Counted from the first letter of the stretch, positions 1 to 9,176 are shown. The stretch: 64,000 bases of DNA from Myroides sp. WP-1 (GCF_014145635.1 NZ_JACHTC010000002.1:186001-250000); one strand, 5' to 3'. Notes: generated from the sequence alone by a model not told the origin. Made by a program: numbers and translations.

Positions 1-3000
1 ATTAATGTTTAATCCTATAGAAACTGTTGCAGATAAAGGAACACGATAGTTGGTTACTCCATTAATCGCTTGTTCTGGATCGATTCCTTTATGCGATTGA
101 AACGTCAATAGATTTTCCCCTTGGATATACACACGAGCTTGTTTGAGTTTTATTTTCTGTAAATGCGCTACAGGAAGTGAGTATCCTATTGTTATGGCTT
201 TGAGGCGCAAGTAATCGTTCTTGTATAAAAAACGCGTTGAGGTTGCTGCAAAGTTGTTTGATGCATTTAAAATTATCGGAGTGTTCGTCTTGTCACCTGG
301 TTTTTGCCAACGATCAGCTAGGTCTGGTGAACTTTGATATCCTTTGGAAATACCTCCCATAAGACCAGCATAATCATTATCGTAGATATAACCTCCTAAA
401 CTAAAGTTGAAAAAAGCGCTGAAATCAAAATTTCGGTAAGACAAACTTGTGTTAAAACCACCTACAACCTTAGGCAGCGCAGATTGGTTGTAATAACGCG
501 TTGCGTCGTCGTAGTTTTTGGTTGTTTCTCTTCCCGTTACTTTGCCCTGTGCATCGATCACATCTTTATACCACATTCCATAGCCGTCATTGGGGTCAAC
601 ACCCGCCCATTCACGGATGTAAAAATCGTATAATGAACGACCTTCTTCCCAGCGATTCAAACCACTGATAAAACTATCTTGTGTCAGAGATTTAATCTTG
701 TTTCGATCGATGGAGAAATTAAGAGTGGTATTCCATTTCCATTCATTTGAACGAAGAAGATGTGCTGTTAAACTGGCCTCTAATCCGTAATTTTCGATTG
801 TACCTGCATTAGAGAGTATTTCGAGATTTCCTGTAGAAGAAGCCTGCGGAATAGCAAATAGCAAGTCAATAGAACGCTTTTTATAATAATCGATCGAACC
901 TTCTAAACGGTTATTCAACAAGCTAAAATCCAAACCGATGTTGAATGAAGCTGTTTTTTCCCAAGTTAAATAAGGATCAGTCAAATCGCCTAAAATCACA
1001 CCAGGACTATCTAATTGATTGTATCCGGTTTCGAATAACCTCAGGTAGGGAAAATATTTGTCTTTTAAATTGTTGTTACCCAACTCTCCATAAGAAGTTC
1101 TCAATTTCAATAAGTTGATAACGCTGCTCTGGGCTAAAAAGTTTTCAGAAGAAATAATCCACGATCCTCCGATAGAATAGAAATTACCTGTTCGCACAGA
1201 TTTGTCAAAACGCGTACTTGAATCACGTCTAAAAGAACCTTCTACAAAATACGTGTTGTTGTAGTCATAACTTACTCTACCTAAGTAACTCGTTAATCGG
1301 TCTTCTACTTCATAACCTTCAATACGCTCAAGAGCCGTTCCACTGCCAATTTCTGCATTACCAGGCAGGTATCCCGTGGAGGATGCTTGGAACAGGTCCT
1401 GTTTAAAACGGTAAGCTTCTGTGATTCCATCTACTGAAAAATGATGATCTCCTACTGCTTTGTCATAGTGGATAGCATTGATGAAATTAATCGTTTCGGA
1501 CGTGTCTTTTGACTTTTGTACACGTCCCTGTACACTAGATGCTTGACCATACTGAGCATTATTGTATTCTTTGACATTAAAATCGTATTTCTCATAGGAT
1601 AAATTCGATTTAAAGTAAAGACCTTCTGCCAAGTCTACTTTAGCAAAACCATTCCAATTCAGTGAAGAACGTCGGTTGATAGTACTGTTGTTATACAAGA
1701 TTCCCACAGCATTTTCTCCACTCATGATTGGACGGACACTGTTGCTTTCTTTACTTGATGCATTGCCATAATCGAATATGCTATCACCTGAAGCATCGTA
1801 AACGAGTTGACCTTTGCCGTCTCTTTTGTATACTGGAAAAACACGGGGCATAGCATAGATCCAGTTCATTGGACTATACAAGTTGGTTCCGCTTTGGGTA
1901 GGGTAGTTCTGATTGGAAACAGCATAGGCAGAATTAGCACCTACTTGTAACCAATTGTTGATTTGACTTTCTAGGTTTAAACGAACGGTCGTACGCTCAA
2001 AATTTGCAGTTTTAATCATACCATCTTGGTTGAGGTAGTTAGCTGCTAAGAAATAAGTAGTTCGATCGCTTCCTCCACCAATGTTGAAGTTGTACTCATT
2101 TCGAAAGGCTTGATTGCGTTGTAGCTCTTTTTTCCAATCCGTTTCCCATAATAAAGGGTCTTTTACCGTCCAATTCCCATTGTAATCAACCGGTTGATTG
2201 GTGCCAAAAGGATTGTAACCAAAATAGCTAACCAACCCATCTGAGGCGTTTTTTCGTGCTAGGGATTCTTCTTGACCTAGGATATAGTGATTGTTGTTTT
2301 TTCTACCCTCCCATAAATAGGTAGTGTAATCTTTTGAATCTAGCACCTTATGGGTTTGTACGGCATCAAAAGCAACACCCGAGCTCAGTTTTACCTGTAC
2401 CGCTGGATCGCTATGGCGTTTTCCCATTTTTGTTTGGATTAAGATCACCCCGTTTGCTCCTCTAGATCCGTATAATGCAGTTGAGGAAGCATCTTTAAGA
2501 ACATTTATCGCCTCGATCTGATCTGCGCTGATTGAGTTGAGATTTCCCGAATAAGGTGCGCCATCCAAAATGATGAGAGGATCAGCAGAAGCGTTAATTG
2601 AACCTATTCCACGTACACGTATAGTTGGACTTTCCCCTGGTTGTGAACTCGATTGAATAATGTTTACACCCGCAACAGTCCCTTGTAGTGCACTTACAAC
2701 CGAAGTGGCTACCTGTTTGTCTAAGACATCACTTTTAATCTGACTTATGGCACCTACTACAGCTTTTTGTTTTTGGGTACCATAAGCTACAATGACAATA
2801 TCGTCTAAATTAACGGCATCTTCAAGTAAAGTGATATCTACAGTCGTTTGGTTGGTTACTTGAATGACTTGCGACTGAAATCCGATATAATCGAATTGGA
2901 GTTTATCTCCCGTGTTGACAGTTAAACTATACGTTCCGTTTAAATCGGTTTGCACACCTTGAGTTGTGTTTTGTACATAAACCGATACACCAGGTAGTGA

Positions 3001-3111
3001 TTCGCCATTTTTTTCACGTACTACACCTGTTACCGTTACTTGCTGGGCTAAGGCTATATTGCATAGCAATAGCAAACTACTTACGAGTAGCCGAAGTTGA
3101 ATACTTTTCAT
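1..3111 (-). CDS. SusC/RagA-family TonB-dependent outer-membrane receptor (3' end cut by window)
   Basis: The frame is open from ATG 3111 to base 1, giving 1037 codons. The last visible residues (TVSIGLNIN) resemble the end of a SusC barrel, so only a few codons are probably missing. Residues 1-22 form a signal peptide ending ALAQ. A carboxypeptidase-regulatory-like domain follows (VTVTGVVREKNGE, about residues 24-100), then a plug domain (VVGAISQIKSDVLDKQVATS, later PLIILDGAPYSGN) and a large beta-barrel. SusC proteins import glycans or peptides across the outer membrane with a SusD lipoprotein and TonB energy; the SusD gene would lie outside the window. The substrate cannot be told. The gene is preceded by an unusual leader (3137-3390). 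Confidence 0.93.
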   Translation of the reverse strand, partial: MKSIQLRLLVSSLLLLCNIALAQQVTVTGVVREKNGESLPGVSVYVQNTTQGVQTDLNGTYSLTVNTGDKLQFDYIGFQSQVIQVTNQTTVDITLLEDAVNLDDIVIVAYGTQKQKAVVGAISQIKSDVLDKQVATSVVSALQGTVAGVNIIQSSSQPGESPTIRVRGIGSINASADPLIILDGAPYSGNLNSISADQIEAINVLKDASSTALYGSRGANGVILIQTKMGKRHSDPAVQVKLSSGVAFDAVQTHKVLDSKDYTTYLWEGRKNNNHYILGQEESLARKNASDGLVSYFGYNPFGTNQPVDYNGNWTVKDPLLWETDWKKELQRNQAFRNEYNFNIGGGSDRTTYFLAANYLNQDGMIKTANFERTTVRLNLESQINNWLQVGANSAYAVSNQNYPTQSGTNLYSPMNWIYAMPRVFPVYKRDGKGQLVYDASGDSIFDYGNASSKESNSVRPIMSGENAVGILYNNSTINRRSSLNWNGFAKVDLAEGLYFKSNLSYEKYDFNVKEYNNAQYGQASSVQGRVQKSKDTSETINFINAIHYDKAVGDHHFSVDGITEAYRFKQDLFQASSTGYLPGNAEIGSGTALERIEGYEVEDRLTSYLGRVSYDYNNTYFVEGSFRRDSSTRFDKSVRTGNFYSIGGSWIISSENFLAQSSVINLLKLRTSYGELGNNNLKDKYFPYLRLFETGYNQLDSPGVILGDLTDPYLTWEKTASFNIGLDFSLLNNRLEGSIDYYKKRSIDLLFAIPQASSTGNLEILSNAGTIENYGLEASLTAHLLRSNEWKWNTTLNFSIDRNKIKSLTQDSFISGLNRWEEGRSLYDFYIREWAGVDPNDGYGMWYKDVIDAQGKVTGRETTKNYDDATRYYNQSALPKVVGGFNTSLSYRNFDFSAFFNFSLGGYIYDNDYAGLMGGISKGYQSSPDLADRWQKPGDKTNTPIILNASNNFAATSTRFLYKNDYLRLKAITIGYSLPVAHLQKIKLKQARVYIQGENLLTFQSHKGIDPEQAINGVTNYRVPLSATVSIGLNIN

Positions 3112-3136
3112 TTTTACTAAAAATTTGATTATTTTT

Positions 3137-3182
3137 AGCAGCATACAGTTGACTATCGTTTTTTGCTGCTTAAAAAACGATA
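3137..3182 (-). promoter_or_regulatory. Possible H-type pseudoknot in the susC 5' leader
   Basis: In the minus-strand RNA, UAUCGUUUUUU (3182-3172) and AAAAAACGAUA (3164-3154) form a perfect 11-bp stem. The loop between them contains AGCAGC, which is complementary to GCUGCU at 3142-3137, 11 nt downstream of the stem. A hairpin whose loop pairs just downstream has H-type pseudoknot geometry. It ends about 25 nt before the susC ATG and starts just after the terminator at 3188-3220. The pairing is seen directly; folding and any regulatory role are inference. Confidence 0.4.
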
Positions 3183-3187
3183 CGAAA

Positions 3188-3220
3188 AAAAAAGGAGGCT
3201 CTACCAAAGCCTCCTTTTTC
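3188..3220 (-). terminator. Intrinsic terminator or attenuator between leader ORF and susC
   Basis: AAAGGAGGCT (3191-3200) pairs perfectly with AGCCTCCTTT (3208-3217) around a 7-nt loop, and there are A/T tracts on both sides, so it can work in either direction. On the minus strand it lies between the short leader ORF and susC, where an attenuator would be expected. Confidence 0.75.
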
Positions 3221-3255
3221 GTTTTATACAAAAAATTAATAAAGCTTTGTTTCTT

Positions 3256-3351
3256 TTAAGGCATAGACATGCCTGCCATATTCATTGAAAAATACGGCAT
3301 AGGAAGTTGTTGATTGAGTGGCTTTGAAACGTTGGGTATTAATTCTTGCAT
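3256..3351 (-). CDS. Met-rich 31-residue leader peptide upstream of susC
   Basis: A short ORF runs from ATG 3351 to TAA 3256. Five of its last fourteen residues are Met (it ends SMNMAGMSMP), and six of its 31 residues are Met overall. Its start lies about 25 nt downstream of the predicted transcription start of a TAnnTTTG promoter (3383-3390), behind an A-rich stretch of the kind that acts as a start signal in Bacteroidota. It is followed by an intrinsic terminator and then susC. No homologue is recognised. The arrangement of promoter, small ORF, terminator and structural gene suggests a leader peptide, but translation is unproven. Confidence 0.45.
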   Translation of the reverse strand: MQELIPNVSKPLNQQLPMPYFSMNMAGMSMP

Positions 3352-3382
3352 GTGATTTATTTTTTTATCGAAAACAACAGTG

Positions 3383-3390
3383 CAAAGGTA
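3383..3390 (-). promoter_or_regulatory. Promoter -7 element for leader ORF/susC
   Basis: The minus strand reads TACCTTTG, a match to the Bacteroidota -7 consensus TAnnTTTG. Transcription would start near 3376. No convincing -33 TTG is seen. Confidence 0.5.
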
Positions 3391-3611
3391 ATGTATTGGT
3401 TTTTTTATCTACTATAGTGAATTAAATAAGGATAAAAAACCTATATATGTTTAATTTTAAAGAATAAAGTTTTGTTTAAATAAACTCTTATTTACTAGAA
3501 CAGAAAATTTTACTTTTTGAGATAACGGAAGAGGGGTGTTTTACAGAAAATAAAGGGGAATAATTGATTTTTAGCCGATGGCTTTTCTTTTGTAGTTCTT
3601 CTTTTTTGATC

Positions 3612-3647
3612 AAAAAAAAAAGTCCCAAGCGTTAACTTGGGACTTTT
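3612..3647 (-). terminator. Terminator of the tRNA-Gly/tRNA-Leu unit
   Basis: AAAAGTCCCAAG and CTTGGGACTTTT form a 12-bp stem with a 6-nt loop. On the minus strand a long T tract follows, directly downstream of tRNA-Leu. Confidence 0.85.
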
Positions 3648-3648
3648 G

Positions 3649-3734
3649 TACTCGAGGCGGGACTTGAACCCGCACGAACATTACTGTTCACTGGATTTTA
3701 AGTCCAGCGTGTCTACCACTTCCACCACTCGAGC
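3649..3734 (-). tRNA. tRNA-Leu (anticodon TAA)
   Basis: An 86-nt class II tRNA with acceptor stem GCTCGAG/CTCGAGT, anticodon loop CTTAAAA (anticodon TAA), a long variable arm, and a T arm containing GGTTCAA. The CCA end is not encoded. It is 15 nt downstream of tRNA-Gly and probably shares its promoter. Confidence 0.95.
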
Positions 3735-3749
3735 TGATAAATACTCTCG

Positions 3750-3822
3750 AGCGAAAAACGGGGTTCGAACCCGCGACCTCAACCTTGGCAAGGTTGCGCT
3801 CTACCAACTGAGCTATTTTCGC
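3750..3822 (-). tRNA. tRNA-Gly (anticodon GCC)
   Basis: A 73-nt tRNA with acceptor stem GCGAAAA/TTTTCGC, anticodon loop TTGCCAA (GCC), T loop TTCGAAC and discriminator U. It is the first gene of a two-tRNA transcript with tRNA-Leu. Confidence 0.95.
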
Positions 3823-3862
3823 AAGCGTTGTATGATCGTGCATTATTTCTGTAATGCGAGTG

Positions 3863-3892
3863 CAAATGTACTATAATTTTTTACTTGTACAA
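3863..3892 (-). promoter_or_regulatory. Promoter of the tRNA-Gly/tRNA-Leu unit
   Basis: On the minus strand TTG (3892-3890) is followed by exactly 19 nt and then TACATTTG (3870-3863). This is a textbook Bacteroidota -33/-7 promoter, about 40 nt upstream of the tRNA-Gly 5' end. Confidence 0.75.
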
Positions 3893-3969
3893 ATGCTTAA
3901 ATGCATTATTTTTTGCTGTTTTTTTTAAGCGTTTGGAATTCAGTATATAAAAAAGCATATTTTTGATAA

Positions 3970-4006
3970 AAAAAAATCAGTTTAGCTCGTAAACTAAACC
4001 GATTTT
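3970..4006 (-). terminator. Terminator of mutS
   Basis: An imperfect stem with one mismatch (AAAATC-GTTTAG against CTAAAC-GATTTT) is followed on the minus strand by a long T run, 27 nt after the mutS stop. Confidence 0.8.
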
Positions 4007-4032
4007 GAGTTATAATGAGATACAAAATGTAC

Positions 4033-6633
4033 CTATTGGATCATCTTTTTGAGCTCGTGTAGTTTCATTAATGCTTCTACAGGAGTTAAGGTATTGATAT
4101 CAATCATGGATAATTCATCCTTTATACTAGCTAAAAGAGGATCGTCTAAGTTAAAAATACTCAATTGCAAATCTTGTTCCGCGGGCTTTAAACTCGTCGT
4201 TTCTTCACTGCGATGGTTTTGTTCCAATTGTTTCAACATTTTTTGTGCACGATTAATTACAATCTGAGGCATTCCTGCCATTTTCGCCACGTGAATACCA
4301 AAACTGTGCGCACTTCCACCAGGAACTAATTTTCGAATAAATAGTACATTGTCTTTGAGTTCCTTAACGGAAACATTGTAGTTTTTTACCCCTTCGAAAT
4401 GCTCTTGCATATCATTGAGCTCATGATAATGGGTAGCAAACAGCGTTTTAGGTTTAGACGGATGTTGATGCAAGAATTCTGCGATGGCCCAAGCAATAGA
4501 AATCCCATCATAAGTACTTGTTCCTCTTCCAATCTCATCCAACAACACCAAACTTCGATCTGAAATATTGTTCAAAATAGAAGCTGTTTCATTCATTTCA
4601 ACCATAAAGGTAGATTCACCCATAGAGATATTGTCCGAAGCACCAACACGGGTGAAAATCTTATCAACAACGCCTAATCGAACAGAGGCCGCTGGGACAA
4701 AACACCCCATTTGAGCTAATAAAACAATTAAAGCCGTTTGACGGAGGATTGCTGATTTACCTGACATATTCGGCCCAGTAATCATGATGATTTGTTGGGT
4801 TGTATTGTTTAAGTAAACATCATTTGTAATGTAAGGCTTATCCAGAGGCAGTTGTTTTTCAATTACAGGATGACGCCCTTCTTTTATTTCCAAATCATGG
4901 CTGTCGTCTAGTATTGGTCGAACATAGTTGTTCTCTAATGCCAATTGGGCAAAAGAGGAGAGACAATCCAGCTGGGCAATTAAATGAGCATTCAATTGAA
5001 CTGGTTGGATGTACTGTGCACACCAATGTACAAATTCGTCATAGAGTTGACCTTCGATTTGACTGATTTTTTCTTCTGCACCTAAAATTTTATTTTCGTA
5101 TGCTTTTAATTCTTCGGTAATATAGCGTTCGGCATTGACTAAGGTTTGCTTGCGAATCCACGTCGTAGGAACCTTGTCTTTATGTGTATTTCGCACTTCG
5201 ATGTAATAACCAAACACATTGTTGAAAGCAATTTTTAATGAGGGAATACCTGTGTTTTGACTCTCTCTTTGTTCCATCTCGTCTAAGTATCCCTTGCCTG
5301 TAGAAGAAATATTGCGCAATTCATCTAGTTCTTCGTTCACTCCAAAAGCAATAGCATTTCCTTTGCTAATCGACACTGGAGCATCTGGATGAATGGTTTG
5401 TGCAATGCGTTCTCTCAACAAACCGCAATCGTGTAGTTGATCACCAAGACCTTTAAGCGAATCGTTTTTACTTTTTAAAGCTTGCTCTTTCACCGGAATA
5501 ATAGCATCTAAAGATTCTTTTAAATACAAAAGTTCTCTGGGAGATACCTTTCCCGTAGCAATCTTTGATGTCAAGCGTTCTAAGTCAGATATCTTTTTAA
5601 TCTGGCCTTGGAAATGGGCTAATGTATCTTGTTTTTGAGTAAGAAATTCAACTACTTCATGACGCTCAACAATGCTCTTTTTCTTTTTTAAAGGAAGTGC
5701 TAACCAACGTTTGAGTAATCGCCCTCCCATAGGAGAAAGAGTTTTGTCTATTACATCCAAAAGCGTAATCGCATTAAAATTGCTGCTTTGATATAATTCT
5801 AAATTGCGAATGGTAAAGCGATCCATCCAAACATAAGCATCTTCTGCAATGCGTTGAATGTTTGAAATGTGCTTAATACGCGTATGTTGTGTTTCAGACA
5901 GATAGTACAACACTGCACCACAAGCAATAATACCATCCGTTAAATCTTCAATACCAAATCCTTTGAGCGAATTGGTTTGAAAATGTTTGGTTAGTGATTC
6001 AAAAGCAAAATCTTCTTTAAAAACCCAGTCATCTAAGAAGAAGAGGTTATAAGCAGAACCAAATTGCTGTTGAAAGGGAATTTTATTGTTTTTTTGAACT
6101 AAAATCTCACTGGGATTAAAATTTTGCAAGAGTTTATCAATGTACTCTTCATCTCCCTCTGCCGTGAAAAATTCGCCCGTTGACACATCCAAAAAAGCAA
6201 TCCCCAACGCTTTTTTGGCAAAGTGAATCGCACATAAAAAGTTGTTGGATTTGGATTGTAAAACTTCATCGTTTAAGGCTACCCCAGGTGTTACTAATTC
6301 CGTAACCCCTCGTTTGACAATTGTTTTTGTCATTTTCGGATCTTCTAGCTGATCACAGATCGCTACGCGAAGTCCTGCCTTAACAAGTTTAGGTAGATAA
6401 ACATTTACTGCATGATGAGGAAAACCAGCTAATTCTGTTTCACTAGAGGTTCCTGCACCGCGTTTGGTTAAGGTAATTCCTAAAATTTGTGCTGTTCGAA
6501 CGGCGTCTTCTCCAAAGGTCTCATAAAAATCTCCCACGCGAAACAATAGACAAGCATCGGGATACTTCGCCTTTATTTCGTTGTATTGTTTCATTAATGG
6601 AGTTTCTTTTGTCGCTTTTTCTTTGGCTGCCAT
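4033..6633 (-). CDS. mutS: DNA mismatch repair protein MutS
   Basis: 866 residues, the normal length for MutS. The N-terminal mismatch-binding domain carries the GDFYETF motif, whose Phe and Glu contact the mispaired base (about residues 34-40). The C-terminal ABC-type ATPase has Walker A GPNMSGKS (about 620-627), STFMVEM, Walker B/signature [14 protein letters not shown] and the His motif ATHYHEL. MutS recognises base mismatches and small loops and recruits MutL. A TATATTTG promoter lies at 6666-6673 and a terminator follows the gene, so it is probably a single-gene transcript. Confidence 0.98.
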   Translation of the reverse strand: MAAKEKATKETPLMKQYNEIKAKYPDACLLFRVGDFYETFGEDAVRTAQILGITLTKRGAGTSSETELAGFPHHAVNVYLPKLVKAGLRVAICDQLEDPKMTKTIVKRGVTELVTPGVALNDEVLQSKSNNFLCAIHFAKKALGIAFLDVSTGEFFTAEGDEEYIDKLLQNFNPSEILVQKNNKIPFQQQFGSAYNLFFLDDWVFKEDFAFESLTKHFQTNSLKGFGIEDLTDGIIACGAVLYYLSETQHTRIKHISNIQRIAEDAYVWMDRFTIRNLELYQSSNFNAITLLDVIDKTLSPMGGRLLKRWLALPLKKKKSIVERHEVVEFLTQKQDTLAHFQGQIKKISDLERLTSKIATGKVSPRELLYLKESLDAIIPVKEQALKSKNDSLKGLGDQLHDCGLLRERIAQTIHPDAPVSISKGNAIAFGVNEELDELRNISSTGKGYLDEMEQRESQNTGIPSLKIAFNNVFGYYIEVRNTHKDKVPTTWIRKQTLVNAERYITEELKAYENKILGAEEKISQIEGQLYDEFVHWCAQYIQPVQLNAHLIAQLDCLSSFAQLALENNYVRPILDDSHDLEIKEGRHPVIEKQLPLDKPYITNDVYLNNTTQQIIMITGPNMSGKSAILRQTALIVLLAQMGCFVPAASVRLGVVDKIFTRVGASDNISMGESTFMVEMNETASILNNISDRSLVLLDEIGRGTSTYDGISIAWAIAEFLHQHPSKPKTLFATHYHELNDMQEHFEGVKNYNVSVKELKDNVLFIRKLVPGGSAHSFGIHVAKMAGMPQIVINRAQKMLKQLEQNHRSEETTSLKPAEQDLQLSIFNLDDPLLASIKDELSMIDINTLTPVEALMKLHELKKMIQ

Positions 6634-6665
6634 AGATGTATTTTTTAGGTAGTAGTACGAATTTA

Positions 6666-6673
6666 CAAATATA
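6666..6673 (-). promoter_or_regulatory. Promoter -7 element of mutS
   Basis: The minus strand reads TATATTTG, matching TAnnTTTG, about 33 nt before the mutS ATG. Confidence 0.55.
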
Positions 6674-6711
6674 CAGTAAGATTACTGAGATAGCTAAAAG
6701 CAAAAGATTTT

Positions 6712-7224
6712 TTACGATAGGGGAATGTCGTAATAGCGCTTTAATTGACGAATGGGAATAGAGGTAAGAATTACAATCATCAACCCAATTAGACACCCAA
6801 TCGTAACTGCCAAAAAACGCAATAAAGGCGTCATTTCTGTTAAACCTGTACTGGGTTGAACCAGGATAATCACTAAGGCAACTAAAGCCACGCGTGCCAT
6901 ATTGAGAATTTTGAAAAAATAACAAATCAAGATGGTTAGTACAATTCCAAAGAGAATCACATACAAATTGGGCGTGTGAATTTCTAAACATATTAATCCT
7001 ACTACAGATCCAACCAAATTTGATTTAAATCGCTCAATAGATAGCTTCTTCGAGTTTTGACCTTCAGGAGAAATAACCAGAATAATGGAAATAATCGTCC
7101 AAAGAGTCTCGTGATCTTTGAAGTGAATAAAAAGATAATAGCCAATGCAGAAGCCAATTAGACAACGAATGGTGTAAATGAAAACGGCAGAGGTAATTAT
7201 TTTTTTGATTATTTCGTGAATCAT
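6712..7224 (-). CDS. FUSC-like inner-membrane protein
   Basis: 170 residues with about four to five hydrophobic segments (around 10-30, 41-50, 70-105, 110-125 and 135-155) and a basic C-terminus (RQLKRYY). Between the second and third segments is the polar stretch SPEGQNSKKLSIERFKSN, which resembles the FUSC/aromatic-acid exporter family motif where a cytoplasmic loop follows a helix. Full-length FUSC proteins are much longer; this is a short single-unit form of the kind common in Bacteroidota. Substrate unknown. It is convergent with nothing and lies 78 bp upstream of mutS on the same strand. Confidence 0.6.
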   Translation of the reverse strand: MIHEIIKKIITSAVFIYTIRCLIGFCIGYYLFIHFKDHETLWTIISIILVISPEGQNSKKLSIERFKSNLVGSVVGLICLEIHTPNLYVILFGIVLTILICYFFKILNMARVALVALVIILVQPSTGLTEMTPLLRFLAVTIGCLIGLMIVILTSIPIRQLKRYYDIPLS

Positions 7225-7396
7225 AGCTGAATTTTAACCCACAAAATTATTGAACTCGTACAGGTTGAACAAGTATTCTGTATCAAAGATTAGTTAAAAG
7301 TACAGTAGTGTTCATAGTAAATTTGATAAAAATATGTTTTTTGTGTTGTTTTTTATTTTCCTGAGCTAAATAGTGGGCTGGTATAAGGATAATCAA

Positions 7397-7404
7397 TATT
7401 TTTG
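7397..7404 (+). promoter_or_regulatory. Promoter -7 element of the SpoU methyltransferase
   Basis: TATTTTTG matches TAnnTTTG, 20 nt upstream of the ATG at 7425. Confidence 0.5.
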
Positions 7405-7424
7405 CAGAAATATAGTACATACGC

Positions 7425-7958
7425 ATGCGAAAATTAGCCAATAGCGAATTAGATAGAAAGAGTATTGACGAGTTTAAGTCATCCGATAAAACACCAATAA
7501 TCATAGTATTAGACGATGTTAGAAGTTTGCACAACATTGGATCTGTATTCAGAACCTGTGATGCTTTTTTAATTGAAAAAGTGTATCTGTGTGGGATAAC
7601 AGCTACTCCTCCAAATAAAGAAATACACAAAACGGCCCTAGGGGCAACTGAAACGGTAGACTGGGAGTACGCAAAGGATATTGTAGATGTGGTGCAGCGA
7701 TTGAAGCAAGAAGGGGTTTGTGTACAAGCCATTGAACAAGTTGAAAATAGCGTGATGCTAACTGATTTTCAAGTTCAAGATCAAACCAAGTATGCTCTGG
7801 TTTTTGGAAATGAAGTAAAAGGAGTGTCTCAAAGTGTTGTTGACCTAAGTGATGGTGTTATTGAAATTCCTCAACTTGGTACCAAACACTCTCTTAATAT
7901 TGCTGTTAGTGCAGGAATTGTAATTTGGGATTTGTTTCAACAGCTCCAAAAAAAATAA
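7425..7958 (+). CDS. SpoU/TrmH-family RNA 2'-O-methyltransferase
   Basis: 177 residues and only the catalytic SPOUT domain. Motif 1 (DDVRSLHNIGSVFRTCDAF, Asn and Arg near residues 38-45) and motifs 2/3 (FGNEVKGVS and IPQLGTKHSLNIAVSAGIV) form the trefoil-knot SAM site of TrmH-type enzymes. They methylate ribose 2'-OH groups in tRNA or rRNA. The family is clear; the exact target (for example tRNA position 18 or 34) cannot be read from the sequence. The gene ends at a shared bidirectional terminator and is convergent with the folK fusion. Confidence 0.9.
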   Translation: MRKLANSELDRKSIDEFKSSDKTPIIIVLDDVRSLHNIGSVFRTCDAFLIEKVYLCGITATPPNKEIHKTALGATETVDWEYAKDIVDVVQRLKQEGVCVQAIEQVENSVMLTDFQVQDQTKYALVFGNEVKGVSQSVVDLSDGVIEIPQLGTKHSLNIAVSAGIVIWDLFQQLQKK

Positions 7959-7963
7959 TAAAT

Positions 7964-8000
7964 AAAAAGCTCCAATAAGTTGTATTGGAGCTTTTTTTTA
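7964..8000. terminator. Bidirectional terminator between convergent genes
   Basis: AAAAGCTCCAATA pairs with TATTGGAGCTTTT over 13 bp. A tracts on one side and T tracts on the other allow use by both the SpoU gene (plus) and the folK fusion (minus). Confidence 0.85.
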
Positions 8001-8003
8001 TTG

Positions 8004-9140
8004 TTAGGATGTTAACTTTGACTCGATTTGATCTAAAATATAAATGTAATCCGCTTGGTTGGCAACAAAGTCTAAATCTGAAATATCAATGACTAACACT
8101 TTTTCGTTTGGAAGAGTTTTCATAAAATTGAAATAGCCTTGAGTTACTTTATCTAAATATTGCCCCGAGATGTCACTTTCATAAGAACGACCTCTTTTTT
8201 GGATATTCTCTAATAAACGACCGGTATTCTGATACAGAAAAACATATAAATCAGGTTTCGGAGTTTCTTTATACATAATATCAAAGACCTGCTGATATAA
8301 GCTAAACTCATCTTCTTCTAAAGTAATTTGAGCAAAAATCAACGATTTGAAAATATAATAATCAGCAATAATAAACTCTTTGAATAGATCAAATTGTGCT
8401 AGATCATCCGATAGCTGAGAATAGCGATCTGCTAAAAAAGACATCTCCAATGGAAATGCATAGCGATTCGCATCCTCATAGAATTTGGGTAAAAAAGGAT
8501 TGTCCGCAAAGCCTTCAAAAATACTTTTGGCATTGAAATCTTCGGCTATGCGATGGGTAAGTGTTGTTTTCCCTGCCCCAATGTTACCTTCAATGGCTAC
8601 AAAATTTAATTTTCGAAGCGGATGAGCTTGTAGTTTAGTAGGTAAAAGTTCTCCCTTTTTGAAGGTAGTTTGATCCTTACAGTCGCGTATCAATTGGGTA
8701 CAGTTTTTCTTGAAGATTGGATGAATCCAATCTAGCTGTAAATCTGCCATAGGTTGTAACACAAAAAGGCGATCTTGCATCAAGGGATGAGGAACTACTA
8801 AATTAGGTTCATTGATGATCTCATCATTGAAAGCAATAATATCAATATCAATAACTCGAGCGGCATAACCCTCTTTTTCCGTGCGGATTCGCCCTAGCTT
8901 TTTTTCTATCTCTAAGATTTTAACAATCGCGGTTTGCGCGTCTAAAAGTGTATGCGCAACCAGAGCACAATTGAAAAAAGGCTCACTTTCAAATCCCCAA
9001 GCAGGAAATTCGTAAATTGGAGAAAGCGTAATGATGGTGCCTACTTCGTTGTGAATTAGGTCTATAGCTTTATTTAGGTTTGCTTTTTTGTCTCCTTGAT
9101 TTGTCCCAAGAGATAAAAGTAGCATGTTCTGCGTATTCAT
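8004..9140 (-). CDS. folK: HPPK (FolK) fused to a deoxynucleoside kinase
   Basis: 378 residues with two enzymes in one chain. Residues 1-160 are 6-hydroxymethyl-7,8-dihydropterin pyrophosphokinase: LSLGTNQGDKKANL at the start, PAWGFESEPFFNCALV, RVIDIDIIAF with the metal-binding Asp pair, then PHPLMQDRLFVLQP. Residues 175-378 are a deoxyadenosine/deoxyguanosine-type kinase with P-loop EGNIGAGKTT and the ERS-like RYSQLSDDL region. The first half works in folate synthesis, the second salvages deoxynucleosides. The same fusion is common in Bacteroidota. The -7 element lies 4 nt before the ATG, so the transcript is leaderless or the true start is Met6 (9125), which begins the HPPK domain. Confidence 0.93.
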   Translation of the reverse strand: MNTQNMLLLSLGTNQGDKKANLNKAIDLIHNEVGTIITLSPIYEFPAWGFESEPFFNCALVAHTLLDAQTAIVKILEIEKKLGRIRTEKEGYAARVIDIDIIAFNDEIINEPNLVVPHPLMQDRLFVLQPMADLQLDWIHPIFKKNCTQLIRDCKDQTTFKKGELLPTKLQAHPLRKLNFVAIEGNIGAGKTTLTHRIAEDFNAKSIFEGFADNPFLPKFYEDANRYAFPLEMSFLADRYSQLSDDLAQFDLFKEFIIADYYIFKSLIFAQITLEEDEFSLYQQVFDIMYKETPKPDLYVFLYQNTGRLLENIQKRGRSYESDISGQYLDKVTQGYFNFMKTLPNEKVLVIDISDLDFVANQADYIYILDQIESKLTS

Positions 9141-9144
9141 AGAG

Positions 9145-9152
9145 CAAAAGTA
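9145..9152 (-). promoter_or_regulatory. Promoter -7 element of folK fusion, unusually close to ATG
   Basis: The minus strand reads TACTTTTG, only 4 nt before the annotated ATG. The expected transcription start therefore falls on or inside that start codon. Confidence 0.45.
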
Positions 9153-9176
9153 AGTAAAAGAAAGTTGAATTAATGC

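Noticed and set aside
3637..3876. A 79-codon plus-strand ORF
   Set aside because: It runs antisense through tRNA-Leu and tRNA-Gly, and its residues come from tRNA complements.
6521..6991. A 156-codon minus-strand ORF
   Set aside because: It is an out-of-frame shadow of the FUSC-like gene and mutS start, and its Cys/Asn/Ser-rich composition is not protein-like.
7283..7732. A 149-codon minus-strand ORF
   Set aside because: Antisense shadow of the SpoU methyltransferase, low-quality composition.
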